Source of the DNA: Uruburuella testudinis | Lineage (GTDB): Bacteria; Pseudomonadota; Gammaproteobacteria; Burkholderiales; Neisseriaceae | Direction of reading: 5' to 3' | Assembly: GCF_022870865.1 (NCBI RefSeq) | Contig: NZ_CP091508.1 | Location: 2,885,124 to 2,949,123 of the forward strand | Length of the DNA stretch: 64,000 nt | Shown here: piece after piece, positions 30,413 to 39,844 of the stretch | Layout of the letters: each line of letters begins with the position of its first letter | How positions within the stretch are numbered: the first letter of the stretch is position 1 | Notes under the pieces: model-generated | The model's input: only the letters and a program-made list of their open reading frames with translations | Database searches by the model: none | Told to the model about the DNA's origin: nothing | Made by a program: the position numbers and the translations under genes

Positions 30413-31107
30413 CCAAAATGCCGGAAGTTTTTTACCTAAAACCGGCATCGCCTTGTTTTAGATGCGCATTTTGTTTCGGCTTCTCTACTGCTTTTTTACC
30501 TGCACTGCTTCAAACTGGCTGCGGCCGCTGATTTTATGCTTGTGGCCGTCTGAAAACATCTATATCGGCATTTGTTTTTCAGACGGCCAATCTTTCAATT
30601 TTAATCAGAACAACTTAATCCAGCAGAAACCATCTGACACATTCTTTTATTTCCATATGATTACCAATACTGCCCAGGTGCGCATAGGCTTATCTACTCA
30701 GATAACTTGTGTTTCAGATTTTTTATTCTAATAATTCTCGATAACTTAATATATTTAATCTTTATAACCGGATTAAGGATTAGAGTTCTTGTACTTTTAT
30801 TTTAAATGATTTACATTTTGAAACATCAAAAGTGAGCGGACGCTCCTGAATAAGCCAAGTAAGCAAAGGCGTAGAAATCATAATAGAGAGAGTTTTTGAG
30901 CAGCAGTATTGTGGAAAACAGGCTATCCTAAAGGATGGCCTGTTTTAGTTTACAGCTTGAGTTCTAGGGTATCCTAAATAAGCCGACGCTTTCTTCATTC
31001 CATATCGGAATCGATATCCATATTTTCAACCCGACCAGCACTGCGGCTTTGCAAAGGCTGCCCGCAGGGCTATCATACCGCATTCACTCCTGCTAAAGCC
31101 GAACATC
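30413..31107. other. Intergenic region between rRNA promoters and rarD
   Basis: No gene is seen. It contains a DUS-pair hairpin (30543-30589) and a second terminator-like hairpin at 30915-30946 (AAAACAGGC...GCCTGTTTT). A TAGGGTATCCTAAATAAG fragment at 30965 resembles an AGGGTGTCC-element end. The middle is AT-rich. Confidence 0.6.
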
Positions 31108-32034
31108 ATGAACCCTTCTTCAGACGGCCTGAACGAACAGCAAAAAGGCCTGCTTTATGCATTCGGCTGCTATCTGATATGGGGCCTGTTCCCGCTTTAC
31201 TGGTATCCGCTCAGCCACGGCGCCATCGGTGCAGAGCAGATGTTGGCGCAACGGGTATTATGGTCGGCGCTGTTTTCGCTGGCGGTCTTGTTTGTCTGCC
31301 GCCAAAGCCACCTTTTGGCCGCCGCCATCAGAAATCCCCGCTTGCTGCTCACTTTTACCGGTTCGGCGCTGGCCATTTCCATTAACTGGCTGGTTTTTTT
31401 ATGGGCCATCACCCACAACCACGTGCTTGATGCCAGCCTGGGTTATTTTATTTCGCCACTGTTCAGCATGCTGCTCGGACGGATGTTTTTCAACGAGCGC
31501 TTCAACCGCGTTCAGCTTGCTGCCATTGTTTTGGCGCTGACAGGCGTGTTGTGGCTGGCGCTGCCGGCCGGACAAGTGCCGTGGGTTGCACTGCTGCTTA
31601 CCGTCAGCTTCGGCATTTACGGCCTGCTGCGCAAAATCGCTCCCTTGGCTGCGCTGCCCGGCATGGTGCTGGAAACGCTGCTGATGCTGCCGTTTGCCGC
31701 TGCCTATCTGCTGTGGACTGCACACAAGGGCGATTTGGTATTCGGCGCCTTGCCGCCGCTGCCGCTGGCCATTTTAATCGGCTCGGGCGCGGCCACCACT
31801 ATTCCGCTGATGCTGTTTGCCGCTGCGGCCAAACGCATTACCATGAGCCATTTGGGCATCATTCAATATTTTTCGCCCACCTGCCAATTTATTATCGGCC
31901 TGACGGTATTTGGTGAAGCGTTTGATTTATCGCGCTTTATCGGCTATGTGTGGGTGTGGGCGGGCGTGGCGGTTTACCTGTTGGGCATTTGGCTGCAACA
32001 CCGCGCCGCTGCGCCGGAAAACCCGTGTATATAA
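31108..32034 (+). CDS. rarD: EamA-family transporter RarD
   Basis: This 308-residue inner-membrane protein has ten predicted helices in two EamA repeats. The RarD signature is at the start: GLLYAFGCYLIWGLFPLYWYPL, followed by AEQMLAQRVLWSALF. E. coli RarD is chloramphenicol-sensitivity protein with unproven substrate; drug/metabolite exporters of this type move amino acids or small metabolites. A DUS is embedded in codons 4-7 (the SSDGL residues), which is unusual since most DUS lie outside genes. Confidence 0.92.
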   Translation: MNPSSDGLNEQQKGLLYAFGCYLIWGLFPLYWYPLSHGAIGAEQMLAQRVLWSALFSLAVLFVCRQSHLLAAAIRNPRLLLTFTGSALAISINWLVFLWAITHNHVLDASLGYFISPLFSMLLGRMFFNERFNRVQLAAIVLALTGVLWLALPAGQVPWVALLLTVSFGIYGLLRKIAPLAALPGMVLETLLMLPFAAAYLLWTAHKGDLVFGALPPLPLAILIGSGAATTIPLMLFAAAAKRITMSHLGIIQYFSPTCQFIIGLTVFGEAFDLSRFIGYVWVWAGVAVYLLGIWLQHRAAAPENPCI

Positions 32035-32074
32035 TATGTAACACACAGGTGCAATCTCCCATCCCTTACAGCAT

Positions 32075-32106
32075 CAGGCCGTCTGAACTATGGTTCAGAC
32101 GGCCTG
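32075..32106. terminator. DUS-pair hairpin terminator
   Basis: A 13 bp inverted DUS pair with a short loop lies 40 bases after rarD. The remaining spacer to ruvC (to 32288) shows no gene I can support. Confidence 0.75.
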
Positions 32107-32288
32107 AAATCTTTACAGCATACTTTTTCAGCGTGGAAATACTCCATTACGCCATCATACTCACACCCCTCAACGGGAATTTTGCACAGACCAGATCAGC
32201 CGCCCACAGTGATTTGAGATGCCGCAAGGTTGGTTTGATTACCCATGCATCAAACTTATCGGCGTATTTCGGCTTGCACTTAACCGCT

Positions 32289-32831
32289 CTACGGTTGGAA
32301 GCGCCCGCGCTTAATCTGCAAACCGCCTTGCTGCAATTGTGCGGCCAAGCCGTGGTTGCGCAGCGCATGAGTAAGCGCCACGGCCAGCCCGTCGGCGGCA
32401 TCGGCCTGCGGTGTGCCCGACAAACCCAGCATCTGCACCACCATATGCTGCACCTGCTCTTTGGCCGCTTTGCCCTGCCCCACCACAGCCTGTTTGACTT
32501 GCAGCGCAGTATATTCGAACACCGGCAGCTGCCGCATCACCAGCGCCGCCACCGCAGCGCCGCGCGCTTGCCCCAGCATCAGGGTGGCGGCCGGATTCAC
32601 GTTCACAAACACCTGTTCGACAGCTGCCTGTTGCGGCCGGTAGGTGGCCACCACTTCATCAAGATGGTTCACAATCACCGCAATACGCTCAGCCAACGGC
32701 GCGTTCGGCGGGGTTTTGATGCAGCCGGAAGCCACATAGAAATGCTCGCGGCCGCGCACATCAATCACACCGAAGCCGGTAACGCGGCTGCCGGGATCGA
32801 TGCCCAAAACACGAGTGCTTGAAGTATGCAT
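32289..32831 (-). CDS. ruvC: Crossover junction endodeoxyribonuclease RuvC
   Basis: RuvC resolves Holliday junctions together with RuvAB. The 180-residue protein has the RNase H-like catalytic quartet aligned with E. coli: Asp12 (VLGIDPGS), Glu72 (AVEQVF), Asp144 and Asp147 ([15 protein letters not shown]). Length is normal. It stands alone on the minus strand, with a DUS and a duplicated 15-base sequence (TCAAAGCGGTATTAT, twice from 32858) upstream. Confidence 0.96.
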   Translation of the reverse strand: MHTSSTRVLGIDPGSRVTGFGVIDVRGREHFYVASGCIKTPPNAPLAERIAVIVNHLDEVVATYRPQQAAVEQVFVNVNPAATLMLGQARGAAVAALVMRQLPVFEYTALQVKQAVVGQGKAAKEQVQHMVVQMLGLSGTPQADAADGLAVALTHALRNHGLAAQLQQGGLQIKRGRFQP

Positions 32832-32886
32832 AAGAGTTTCTTTTCAGACGGCCTGCAATCAAAGCGGTATTATCAAAGCGGTATTA

Positions 32887-32958
32887 TATAGTGCCATGAA
32901 TAAAAAAGTGTTACAGCGTTGCTGCGCCTTGTATCGCCGCTTTCTTCATTCCACTATA
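32887..32958. mobile_element. Short Correia-type element (TATAGTG ends)
   Basis: A 72-base element has inverted ends TATAGTGCCATGAATAAA and TATAGTGGAATGAAGAAA, close to the canonical Correia terminus. The interior GCGTTGCTGCGCCTTGTATCG also resembles the core. A related copy is at 34999-35076. Confidence 0.6.
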
Positions 32959-32959
32959 A

Positions 32960-33001
32960 CAGGCCGTCTGAAAGCGTTTGTTTTTGCTTTCAGACGGCCT
33001 G
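32960..33001. terminator. DUS-pair hairpin
   Basis: A 15 bp inverted DUS pair on the 3' side of the NRAMP gene and upstream of ruvC. Confidence 0.7.
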
Positions 33002-33036
33002 TTGTGTTGAGCCGGGCGGGTTTCAGGGTGCCCCGA

Positions 33037-33131
33037 CAGAATATGCGCGCGCGTTCACGCCCAAATACACTCACGCCTTATCACGTGATAGCCGCATTGG
33101 GCAGAATATGCGCGCGCGTTCACGCCCAAAT
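33037..33131. repeat. 30-base direct repeat pair with palindrome between
   Basis: Copies at 33037-33066 and 33102-33131 are identical over 30 bases and contain alternating CGCGCGCG. The second overlaps the last codons and stop of the NRAMP gene. Between them is the perfect 12-base palindrome TATCACGTGATA (33079-33090). Confidence 0.85.
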
Positions 33132-34397
33132 GCCGCTCAAATTGAGCAGAAACAACACCGCAAAGCCCACCAGATACACCAGCCCGGCAATGGCCAAAGC
33201 ATTCATCGCCGGCGTAACCGCATGTTTGTGGGTGTTGCGTACCAGGCGGTAATTCAGCCAGGCAAACACCGGCGCGGTGAGAAAAGCTGAAATCATGGCA
33301 AATTTCAGCATTTCACCCAAGGCGCTGTTAAACCATAAAATCACAGCCAAACCGGAAAACACCGACCAGCAGGTCCACACGGTTACCGCGCGGTTGCTGC
33401 GCTGTTTCTGGCGCAAAATCAGGCGCAGCGCCTCAGCATTGATGCGGCCGTAACCGTCGGCCACCGTCAGCGTGGTGCCGAACATGCAGGCAAACGCGAT
33501 AAACGCCACCAACAGGCGCGACCACTCGCCGATGGTGCGGGCATACATCTCGATCAACTGGCCGATATACGCACCGCCGGCCAGCTTGACTTCTTCGCCG
33601 TTGCCAAACTGCACCCATGCGCCCAAGGCCAGAAATACCAAGGCCAGCAGCGCCGATACCGCATAGCCGACATTAAAATCAAACATCGCATCTTGATAAT
33701 TGCTGGGATCAAGTTTCTGTTTGGCGGTGACCCACATCGAGTTGATGGCGGTTACCTCCATCGGCGCCGGCATCCAGCCCATCAAGGCAATGATAAAGCC
33801 GAGCGAAGCCATATTCCACGGCGAAGGCTCAATAAACCCGGGCTGCACCTGCGCACCGCGCGAAGCCGCCACCGCCACCGCCTCCAGTGTGGCCAAGGTC
33901 AGGCTGAGCATAATCACTTTAGTTACCCGGTCGAGCGCGCGGTAGTGACCGAGCAGCAGCAAGGCCAACGTGGCCGCCAGCACCACCACCGACAGCATAT
34001 TCACCGATAAGGCGATGGAAGGCAGCGCCATTTTGATAATCACCGCGCTGATCAGCGCCAGCGCGCCGGTGCTGATGGTGGCCGAAAGCACGGTCAACAC
34101 CACAAACACCCACAAATACACGCGGCTTTGCGAGGCATAACCTTCAATCAGGCTGTTGCCGGTGTCTAGCGTGTAGTGGGTGCTGAAGCGGAAAAACGGG
34201 TATTTCAACACATTGACCAAAATAATAATCACCGCCAGCTGCCAGCCATAGAGCGCACCGGCCTGCGTAGAGGCAATCAAATGCGAGCCGCCCACCGCTG
34301 CCGAGGCCATCAGAATACCCGGCCCCAAAGCCCGAAAACGGCTTTTCCAGCTCGATGCGGCCGGCGCGGCCATGCGGTTTTTTGTTTGAGTTTGCAT
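33120..34397 (-). CDS. NRAMP-family metal transporter, paralogue 1
   Basis: This 425-residue inner-membrane protein has about 11 helices and the NRAMP fold. Key metal-site motifs are changed: the DPGN turn of helix 1 is replaced by VGGSH (residues 35-39, in GPGILMASAAVGGSH) and the MPH of helix 6 by MPA (WMPAPMEV, 208-215). It therefore may not be a standard Mn/Fe importer and may carry another ion. AAGGA eight bases upstream selects the ATG at 34397. A paralogue lies just upstream on the same strand, with a repeat-filled 720-base gap between. Confidence 0.85.
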   Translation of the reverse strand: MQTQTKNRMAAPAASSWKSRFRALGPGILMASAAVGGSHLIASTQAGALYGWQLAVIIILVNVLKYPFFRFSTHYTLDTGNSLIEGYASQSRVYLWVFVVLTVLSATISTGALALISAVIIKMALPSIALSVNMLSVVVLAATLALLLLGHYRALDRVTKVIMLSLTLATLEAVAVAASRGAQVQPGFIEPSPWNMASLGFIIALMGWMPAPMEVTAINSMWVTAKQKLDPSNYQDAMFDFNVGYAVSALLALVFLALGAWVQFGNGEEVKLAGGAYIGQLIEMYARTIGEWSRLLVAFIAFACMFGTTLTVADGYGRINAEALRLILRQKQRSNRAVTVWTCWSVFSGLAVILWFNSALGEMLKFAMISAFLTAPVFAWLNYRLVRNTHKHAVTPAMNALAIAGLVYLVGFAVLFLLNLSGIWA

Positions 34398-34410
34398 AGA
34401 TAATGTCCTT

Positions 34411-34710
34411 ATACCCATTCATCAAAATCATCTGACTGTGTTTGCCCGCCCCAGCTCGAAGAGGGTGGGTTTTGCCAGGGTGTCCTGACCATTCGTTTAT
34501 GGAGGGATTTTGGTTCCTGAAAATGCAGGTGCAAGGCAAAAAACACAGCAAGATTGGATATCTTGTTAGGCTTTTTAACGCAGCAGATGCGTTTTCAGAG
34601 GCAAAATACACCTTTAAATCAACACATCAGGACACCTAGGCTGTTTTGACCACTCACCGGTTCCAAATCAGCTGTATTGCTTTCATCAACGTACTTTTAT
34701 GGATGGGTAT
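34411..34710. mobile_element. Correia-like element interrupted by an AGGGTGTCC element
   Basis: ATACCCATTCATCAAA (34411) and its inverted partner ending ATGGGTAT (34710) are the ends of a Correia-like element. Inside lies a complete 162-base AGGGTGTCC-type element at 34477-34638, so the second inserted into the first. The rest of the gap to 35117 holds DUS copies and AT-rich DNA, and no gene. Confidence 0.65.
34477..34638. mobile_element. AGGGTGTCC miniature element, copy A
   Basis: 162 bases with inverted ends AGGGTGTCCTGACC and (complement) TAGGTGTCCTGATG. The conserved interior has GGCAAAAAACACAGCAAGAT and GCTTTTTAACGCAGCAGATG around an AAGAT/ATCTT hairpin. No coding sequence. Confidence 0.75.
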
Positions 34711-34998
34711 GATTTGCTTGTTGCCGCCATTTTCAGACGGCCTTAAAATTTGTATGCGGCATCTTAGCCGAAATTAACACTAACCGCTTTCATATTATTG
34801 AAACAATATTGCTGTAATAATAAAAAATGCAAAATGTTACATCAATGTTTATTAGTTTTAAAAAACAAAATGCCTACAACGGCTTTCAGACGGCCTTAGT
34901 ATCGCTTTTTGCCATATTGTCCAATCCGATGTCGTCACAGGATTAATCAGGCCGTCTGAACGGTTGGCGCTTACGAACCATTCAGACGGCCTGCAAAT

Positions 34999-35076
34999 CA
35001 TAGTGAAATGAATAAAAAGTGCGGCGGCGTTGGCCTTGCTGCCTTGTATCATCACTTCTTTTCTGATTCCACGATA
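34999..35076. repeat. Short Correia-type element
   Basis: Inverted ends ATAGTGAAATGAATAAAA and TATCGTGGAATCAGAAAA flank GCGGCGTTGGCCTTGCTGCC. It is related to the copy at 32887-32958. Confidence 0.5.
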
Positions 35077-35117
35077 GATACCGATACGCTCAAGTTTTTA
35101 AAGCAACCCCGGCTGCT

Positions 35118-36383
35118 TCAACCCAGCGCGCCGGAAAGTTGCAGCAAAAACAGCACCGCAAAGCCCACCAGATAAATCAAACCCAACCAAGAAAACGCCA
35201 TCAGCGACGTATGGATTTTATGCTGCGCCCCGCGGGCCAGCATCAGGTTGAGCCAGGCAAACACCGGCGTGGTGAGAAAAGCGGTAATCATGGCAAATTT
35301 CAGCATCGGCGCCAGCGAGCCTTTAAAAAACAGAATCACCACCATGCCCGCGATGCAGGCCGCCACGATCCAGATATTCAGCGCACGGATGCTGTATGAC
35401 GGCTCTTTTTTTAACAGCCGCAGCGCTTCAGTATTGGCGCGTGCATAGCCGTCGGTGGCGGTGAGCGTGGTACCGAACATGCAGGCAAACGCGATAAACG
35501 CCACCAGCCAGCGCGCCCATTCGCCGATGGTGCGCGCATACATATCGATTAATTGCGCGATATAAGCCGGCCCCGCCATTTTCACTTCCTCGCCGCTGCC
35601 GAACTGCACCAGTGCGCCCAAAGCCAAAAACACCACCGCCAGCAGCGCCGAGCCGATATAGCCCACATTGAAATCAAACAACCCGTCGCGATACGACACA
35701 TGGTCGAGCTTGCGCTTGACCGACACCCACAACGAATTGATGGCGGAAAACTCAATCGGCGCCGGCATCCAGCCCATCAGCGCGATGATAAAACCGAGCG
35801 AAGCCAGATTCCACGGCGAAGGTGCTACAAAATCCGGCGCCGCAGCGGCTCCACCGTTGGCCGCCGCAATCGCCACCGCCGCCACAGTAGAAGCCGTCAG
35901 CGCAATCATAATAATTTTAGACACTCCGTCTAAAGCGCTGTATTTCCCCGCCAGCAACACCAGCAAGGTTACCGACAACACGCCGCCGGCCAGATAGTTG
36001 ATGCCGATACCGGGCAGCATAAAGCTCAGAATCACCGCCGTAATCAACGCCACACCCGCCACATTAACCACCGTGGCAAAAATATTCAGCACAAAAAACG
36101 CCCACAAATACAGCGGATTTTTATCACGGTAGCCTTCCAACAGGCTTTTGCCGGTGTCGAGCGTATATTGCGCGCCGAAACGGAAAAACGGGTATTTAAA
36201 CACATTCACCAAAATAATAATCGCCGCCAGCTGCCAGCCGTAAATCGCGCCGGCCTGCGTGGATGCCACAATATGCGAGCCGCCTACCGCCGCCGAAGCC
36301 ATCAAAATGCCCGGGCCGATAGCGCCGAGCCGCGATTGCCAGGTCGAACGCGGTTCCGCCGCCCGGTGTGTTGCTTTATTCAT
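35118..36383 (-). CDS. NRAMP-family metal transporter, paralogue 2
   Basis: This 421-residue protein is closely similar to paralogue 1 along its whole length. It has the same altered sites: VGGSH in helix 1 (GPGILMASAAVGGSHIVAST) and MPA in helix 6 (WMPAPIEFSAINSLW). Of two adjacent ATGs, the one at 36383 has AAGG at the better distance; the upstream 38-codon extension starting near 36497 is not family-like. The two copies may differ in substrate, affinity or control. Confidence 0.85.
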   Translation of the reverse strand: MNKATHRAAEPRSTWQSRLGAIGPGILMASAAVGGSHIVASTQAGAIYGWQLAAIIILVNVFKYPFFRFGAQYTLDTGKSLLEGYRDKNPLYLWAFFVLNIFATVVNVAGVALITAVILSFMLPGIGINYLAGGVLSVTLLVLLAGKYSALDGVSKIIMIALTASTVAAVAIAAANGGAAAAPDFVAPSPWNLASLGFIIALMGWMPAPIEFSAINSLWVSVKRKLDHVSYRDGLFDFNVGYIGSALLAVVFLALGALVQFGSGEEVKMAGPAYIAQLIDMYARTIGEWARWLVAFIAFACMFGTTLTATDGYARANTEALRLLKKEPSYSIRALNIWIVAACIAGMVVILFFKGSLAPMLKFAMITAFLTTPVFAWLNLMLARGAQHKIHTSLMAFSWLGLIYLVGFAVLFLLQLSGALG

Positions 36384-36880
36384 CATCTGCCTTTTCAGTT
36401 GTAATACCCATTCATCCAACCACCTATTTGTGAATGGGCATGATATTCTCAATACAATAATTGAGACAAGTTGTCGAATTATATAGATGAACATCAATTA
36501 TGTATATTAAAAATAGACATTTCTGATATACCGTGTGGTATTTCGCTGAATTTAGACAACACAGGCCGTCTGAAACAGATTCAGACGGCCTCAAGAGTGC
36601 CCGGACAACGCTTTTATGAGGGGATTTTTGCTCCTGAAAATGCAAAGGCCAGACCAAAAACGCAGCAAGGCAGGGGCATTTTACAAGGCTTTTTAACGCA
36701 GCAGATGTGTTTTCAAAAACAAAAAATATCCGTCAATCGTCCGTCAATCGAATGTTCAGCAGGAGTAGCAACTGTATTTTTAAGGCCGTCTGAAATACTG
36801 TGAACTACTCACACAAATCCTGCGAAAACAAAGGCCGTCTGAAAAGTTTCAGACGGCCTCGATTCAAGCTCAATCCATCA
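36384..36880. repeat. Repeat-rich gap: Correia-like hairpin and truncated AGGGTGTCC element
   Basis: A short Correia-like pair (ATACCCATTCATCC / TTTGTGAATGGGCAT) is at 36404-36441, an inverted DUS pair at about 36562-36592, and an AGGGTGTCC-type element missing its right end at 36595-36728. The 11-base TCCGTCAATCG is duplicated at 36730-36752. No gene is seen. Confidence 0.6.
36832..36859. terminator. DUS-pair hairpin terminator
   Basis: A 13 bp inverted DUS pair lies 21 bases after the metE stop codon. Confidence 0.75.
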
Positions 36881-39166
36881 TTACCGCTGTTTGCCGGTTA
36901 ATTCGGCACGCAGTTTTTGGGTCACGTTCATCATCACTTCGAGCTGCTCGACGGTTTCTTTCCAGCCGCGGGTTTTCAGGCCGCAGTCGGGGTTGACCCA
37001 CAGGCGCTCGACCGGCACCACGTCCATGGCTTTGCGCAGCAGGTGTTCCACTTCAGCTTCGGTGGGCACACGCGGGCTGTGGATGTCATACACACCCGGG
37101 CCGATGTCGTTGGGGTATTTGAAATCGCCGAAAGCAGTCAGCAAATCCATATCGGAGCGCGAGGTTTCGATGGTAATCACATCGGCGTCCATCGAGGCAA
37201 TCGCGGGCAAAATGTCGTTAAACTCCGAGTAGCACATATGGGTGTGGATTTGGGTGCTGTCTTCGGCATCGGTGCTGCTCAAGCGGAACGATTCGCAGGC
37301 CCAGGCCAGGTATTCGTTCCATTGGGCTTTTTTCAGCGGCATGGCTTCACGGATGGCCGGCTCATCGATTTGAATCACTTTGATGCCGGCTTTTTCCAAA
37401 TCCAGCACTTCATCATTCAAGGCCAAGGCGATTTGTTTGGCAACGGCGCTCAAGGGCACGTCGTCGCGCACGAAAGACCATTTGAACATGGTTACCGGGC
37501 CGGTGAGCATGCCTTTCATCGGGCGCTTGGTCAGCGTTTGCGCGTAGGTAGACCAGTAAACCGTCATCGGGTTGGGGCGGGAAACGTCGCCGAAAATAAT
37601 CGGCGGTTTCACGCAGCGGCTGCCGTAGCTTTGCACCCAGCCGAATTGGCTGAAGCAGTAGCCGGCCAGCTGCTCGCCGAAATATTCAACCATGTCGTTA
37701 CGCTCGGCTTCGCCGTGCACCGGCACATCGATTTGCAGTTTTTCCTGCTCTTCCACGCAATAGGCGATTTCTTTTTTCATTGCGGCATCGTAATCGGCGG
37801 CAGAAAGTTCGCCTTTTTTGAAGGCGGCGCGTGCCTGGCGGATTTCGATGGTTTGCGGAAATGAGCCGATGGTGGTGGTGGGCAGCAGCGGCAGGTTCAT
37901 CCAGGCCTGTTGCGCTTTAATGCGCTCGGCAAACGGCGATTTGCGCTGATCGGCACCTTGGCGCAAACCGGCCACACGTTTTTGCACGGCTTCGTTGTGG
38001 ATTTTTTTGTTGGTAGCACGGTCGGCGGCGGCAGCATCAGAGGCGGCAACAGCTTCTTTCACGCTGTCTTTGCCGTGTGCCAGCGCTTGTTTTACCACAC
38101 CCAATTCCACCAATTTTTGGGCGGCAAAGGCCATCCACGATTTGATTTCAGCATCGAGCTTTTCTTCTACGCCCAAGTCTTGCGGGCTGTGCAGCAGCGA
38201 GCAGCTCGGCGCAATCCATAAATTGTTGCCTAATTTTTCCTGCACCGGTTTCAAAGTGTCGATAATTTTGCTCAGATTGGCACGCCACACATTACGGCCG
38301 TCAACCAAACCGACCGACAATACTTTGTTTTCCGGCCAAGCATCGGCGAATACTGCCAATTGTTCGGGCGCGCGCACAGCATCGATGTGCACGCCGTGCA
38401 CCGGCAGCGTTTTCAACAGATTCAGATGCTCGGCCACAGAAGCAAAATAAGTGCCGATGATGATGCGCACGCCGGTGTTGGCCAGCTCTTTATACACACT
38501 CGCAAACGCATCCACATAAGGTTTGGGCGCATCTACGGCCAAAACCGGCTCGTCGATTTGAATCCAATCCACCCCTTCGGCGGCCAGCTCGCGCAACAGT
38601 TGCGCATAAGCGGGCAGCAGCTTCGGCAACAGGGTTTCCACACGGCAGCCGAATGCCTCTTTCTTTTTGCCCAACCACAGCAGCGTCAGCGGGCCGACCA
38701 GCGTGGGCTTGATGTCGTGGCCTTGCGCTTTGGCTTCTTTGATTTGCGCAATCAGGCGGCCGGCATTCACTGAAAATTCGGTGTCGGCATGCCATTCGGG
38801 CACGATATAGTGATAATTGGTGTCGAACCACTTGGTCATTTCCATCGCAAACTGGGTGGCATTGCCGCGCGCCAGTTGGAAATACTCGGGCAGGCTCAGG
38901 TTGGCAGCATCAAAGCCGAAGCGTTTCGGAATCGCGCCCAAGGTGCAGAGCAGATCAAGTACATGGTCGTAAAACGAAAAATCACCGACCGGCAGCAAAT
39001 CGGCGCCGGCCGCTTTTTGAGCCGCCCAGTTGAGGCGGCGGATTTCGGCGGCAACATCTTGCAGCTCGGCTTCGCTTTTCGCGCCTTTCCAAAACGCTTC
39101 GACGGCAAATTTCAATTCGCGCTTCGCGCCGATGCGCGGATAACCTGAGAGGTGGAAAGTATTCAT
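36881..39166 (-). CDS. metE: Cobalamin-independent methionine synthase MetE
   Basis: MetE transfers a methyl group from methyltetrahydropteroyl-triglutamate to homocysteine. The 761 residues form the two-barrel protein. The N-terminal half begins [20 protein letters not shown]. The C-terminal catalytic half has zinc ligands His and Cys in [10 protein letters not shown], the distal Cys in [11 protein letters not shown], and the IDEPAIRE motif. The ATG at 39166 matches the family, with AGGAG eleven bases upstream; a 36-codon longer frame is rejected. A metR-like regulator lies 5 kb away and is the expected activator. Confidence 0.96.
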   Translation of the reverse strand: MNTFHLSGYPRIGAKRELKFAVEAFWKGAKSEAELQDVAAEIRRLNWAAQKAAGADLLPVGDFSFYDHVLDLLCTLGAIPKRFGFDAANLSLPEYFQLARGNATQFAMEMTKWFDTNYHYIVPEWHADTEFSVNAGRLIAQIKEAKAQGHDIKPTLVGPLTLLWLGKKKEAFGCRVETLLPKLLPAYAQLLRELAAEGVDWIQIDEPVLAVDAPKPYVDAFASVYKELANTGVRIIIGTYFASVAEHLNLLKTLPVHGVHIDAVRAPEQLAVFADAWPENKVLSVGLVDGRNVWRANLSKIIDTLKPVQEKLGNNLWIAPSCSLLHSPQDLGVEEKLDAEIKSWMAFAAQKLVELGVVKQALAHGKDSVKEAVAASDAAAADRATNKKIHNEAVQKRVAGLRQGADQRKSPFAERIKAQQAWMNLPLLPTTTIGSFPQTIEIRQARAAFKKGELSAADYDAAMKKEIAYCVEEQEKLQIDVPVHGEAERNDMVEYFGEQLAGYCFSQFGWVQSYGSRCVKPPIIFGDVSRPNPMTVYWSTYAQTLTKRPMKGMLTGPVTMFKWSFVRDDVPLSAVAKQIALALNDEVLDLEKAGIKVIQIDEPAIREAMPLKKAQWNEYLAWACESFRLSSTDAEDSTQIHTHMCYSEFNDILPAIASMDADVITIETSRSDMDLLTAFGDFKYPNDIGPGVYDIHSPRVPTEAEVEHLLRKAMDVVPVERLWVNPDCGLKTRGWKETVEQLEVMMNVTQKLRAELTGKQR

Positions 39167-39378
39167 AATTGTCGGTTCTCCTGTGTATGACCGGATAAAT
39201 GTGTTGATGGTGCCATCATGCAGCCATTTGCCGCCGGATGCAAACGACAATTTTGCATGGCCGTCATGAATCATTTTAATGTTGCTTTACGTTATTGATG
39301 AAACAGCCATATGCAGGCAAACCCCGCTTGTTCAGACGGCCTCATGCTTCTTGACGTGTTTTTACACAGCCGGTGATT

Positions 39379-39703
39379 TAGGGTATCCTGACGTGTCATA
39401 TATCATCATCTTTTTTGCGCTAAAAGCACAGCTGCTGCGTTAAAAAGCCTCGCAAGATGCCCATCTTGCTGCGTTTTTTGCCTGGCATCTGCACTTTTAT
39501 CACAAAAAATCTGAATCATTCTGAATTGTCAGAGCACCCTAGGGTGTCCGGACAATTCGATTTACGGGTGCTTTTTGCCCCTGAAAACGCATCTGCTGCG
39601 TTAAAAAGCCTCGCAAGATGTCCAATCTTGCTGCGTTTTTTGCCCGGCATCTGCATTTCCAGGAACAAAAATTCCCTCATAAACGAATGGTCAGGACACC
39701 CTA
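39379..39703. mobile_element. Two abutting AGGGTGTCC elements (copies C and D)
   Basis: Two full-length copies in the same orientation (39379-39541 and 39540-39703) share the central TA. Each has ends TAGGG(T)(A)TCC and GGACACCCTA-type, the GCTGCGTTAAAAAGCCTCGCAAGAT stretch (interrupted here for length) and a GCAAGAT/ATCTTGC hairpin. The surrounding gap 39167-39844 holds no gene; a Correia-like pair is at 39749-39800. Confidence 0.75.
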
Positions 39704-39844
39704 GCGGCGGCTAAATTTATAATATCCGCCGTTCAGACGGCATCATTTCCATTCACAAAATCCGCCCGGCAAGGTATTGAGATTATTTTGTGAATCGGCA
39801 TCAGAGGCCGTCTGAAAGCATCAAACCACAACAGGACAACCATC

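Noticed and set aside
32104..32288. A possible gene remnant (frame with VKCKPKYADKFDAWVIKP) between rarD and ruvC
   Set aside because: No start, ribosome site or recognisable family; the frame merely continues an antisense shadow of ruvC.
39457..39714. An 85-codon frame with an internal repeat-like protein pattern
   Set aside because: It is only the translation of two abutting copies of the AGGGTGTCC miniature element.
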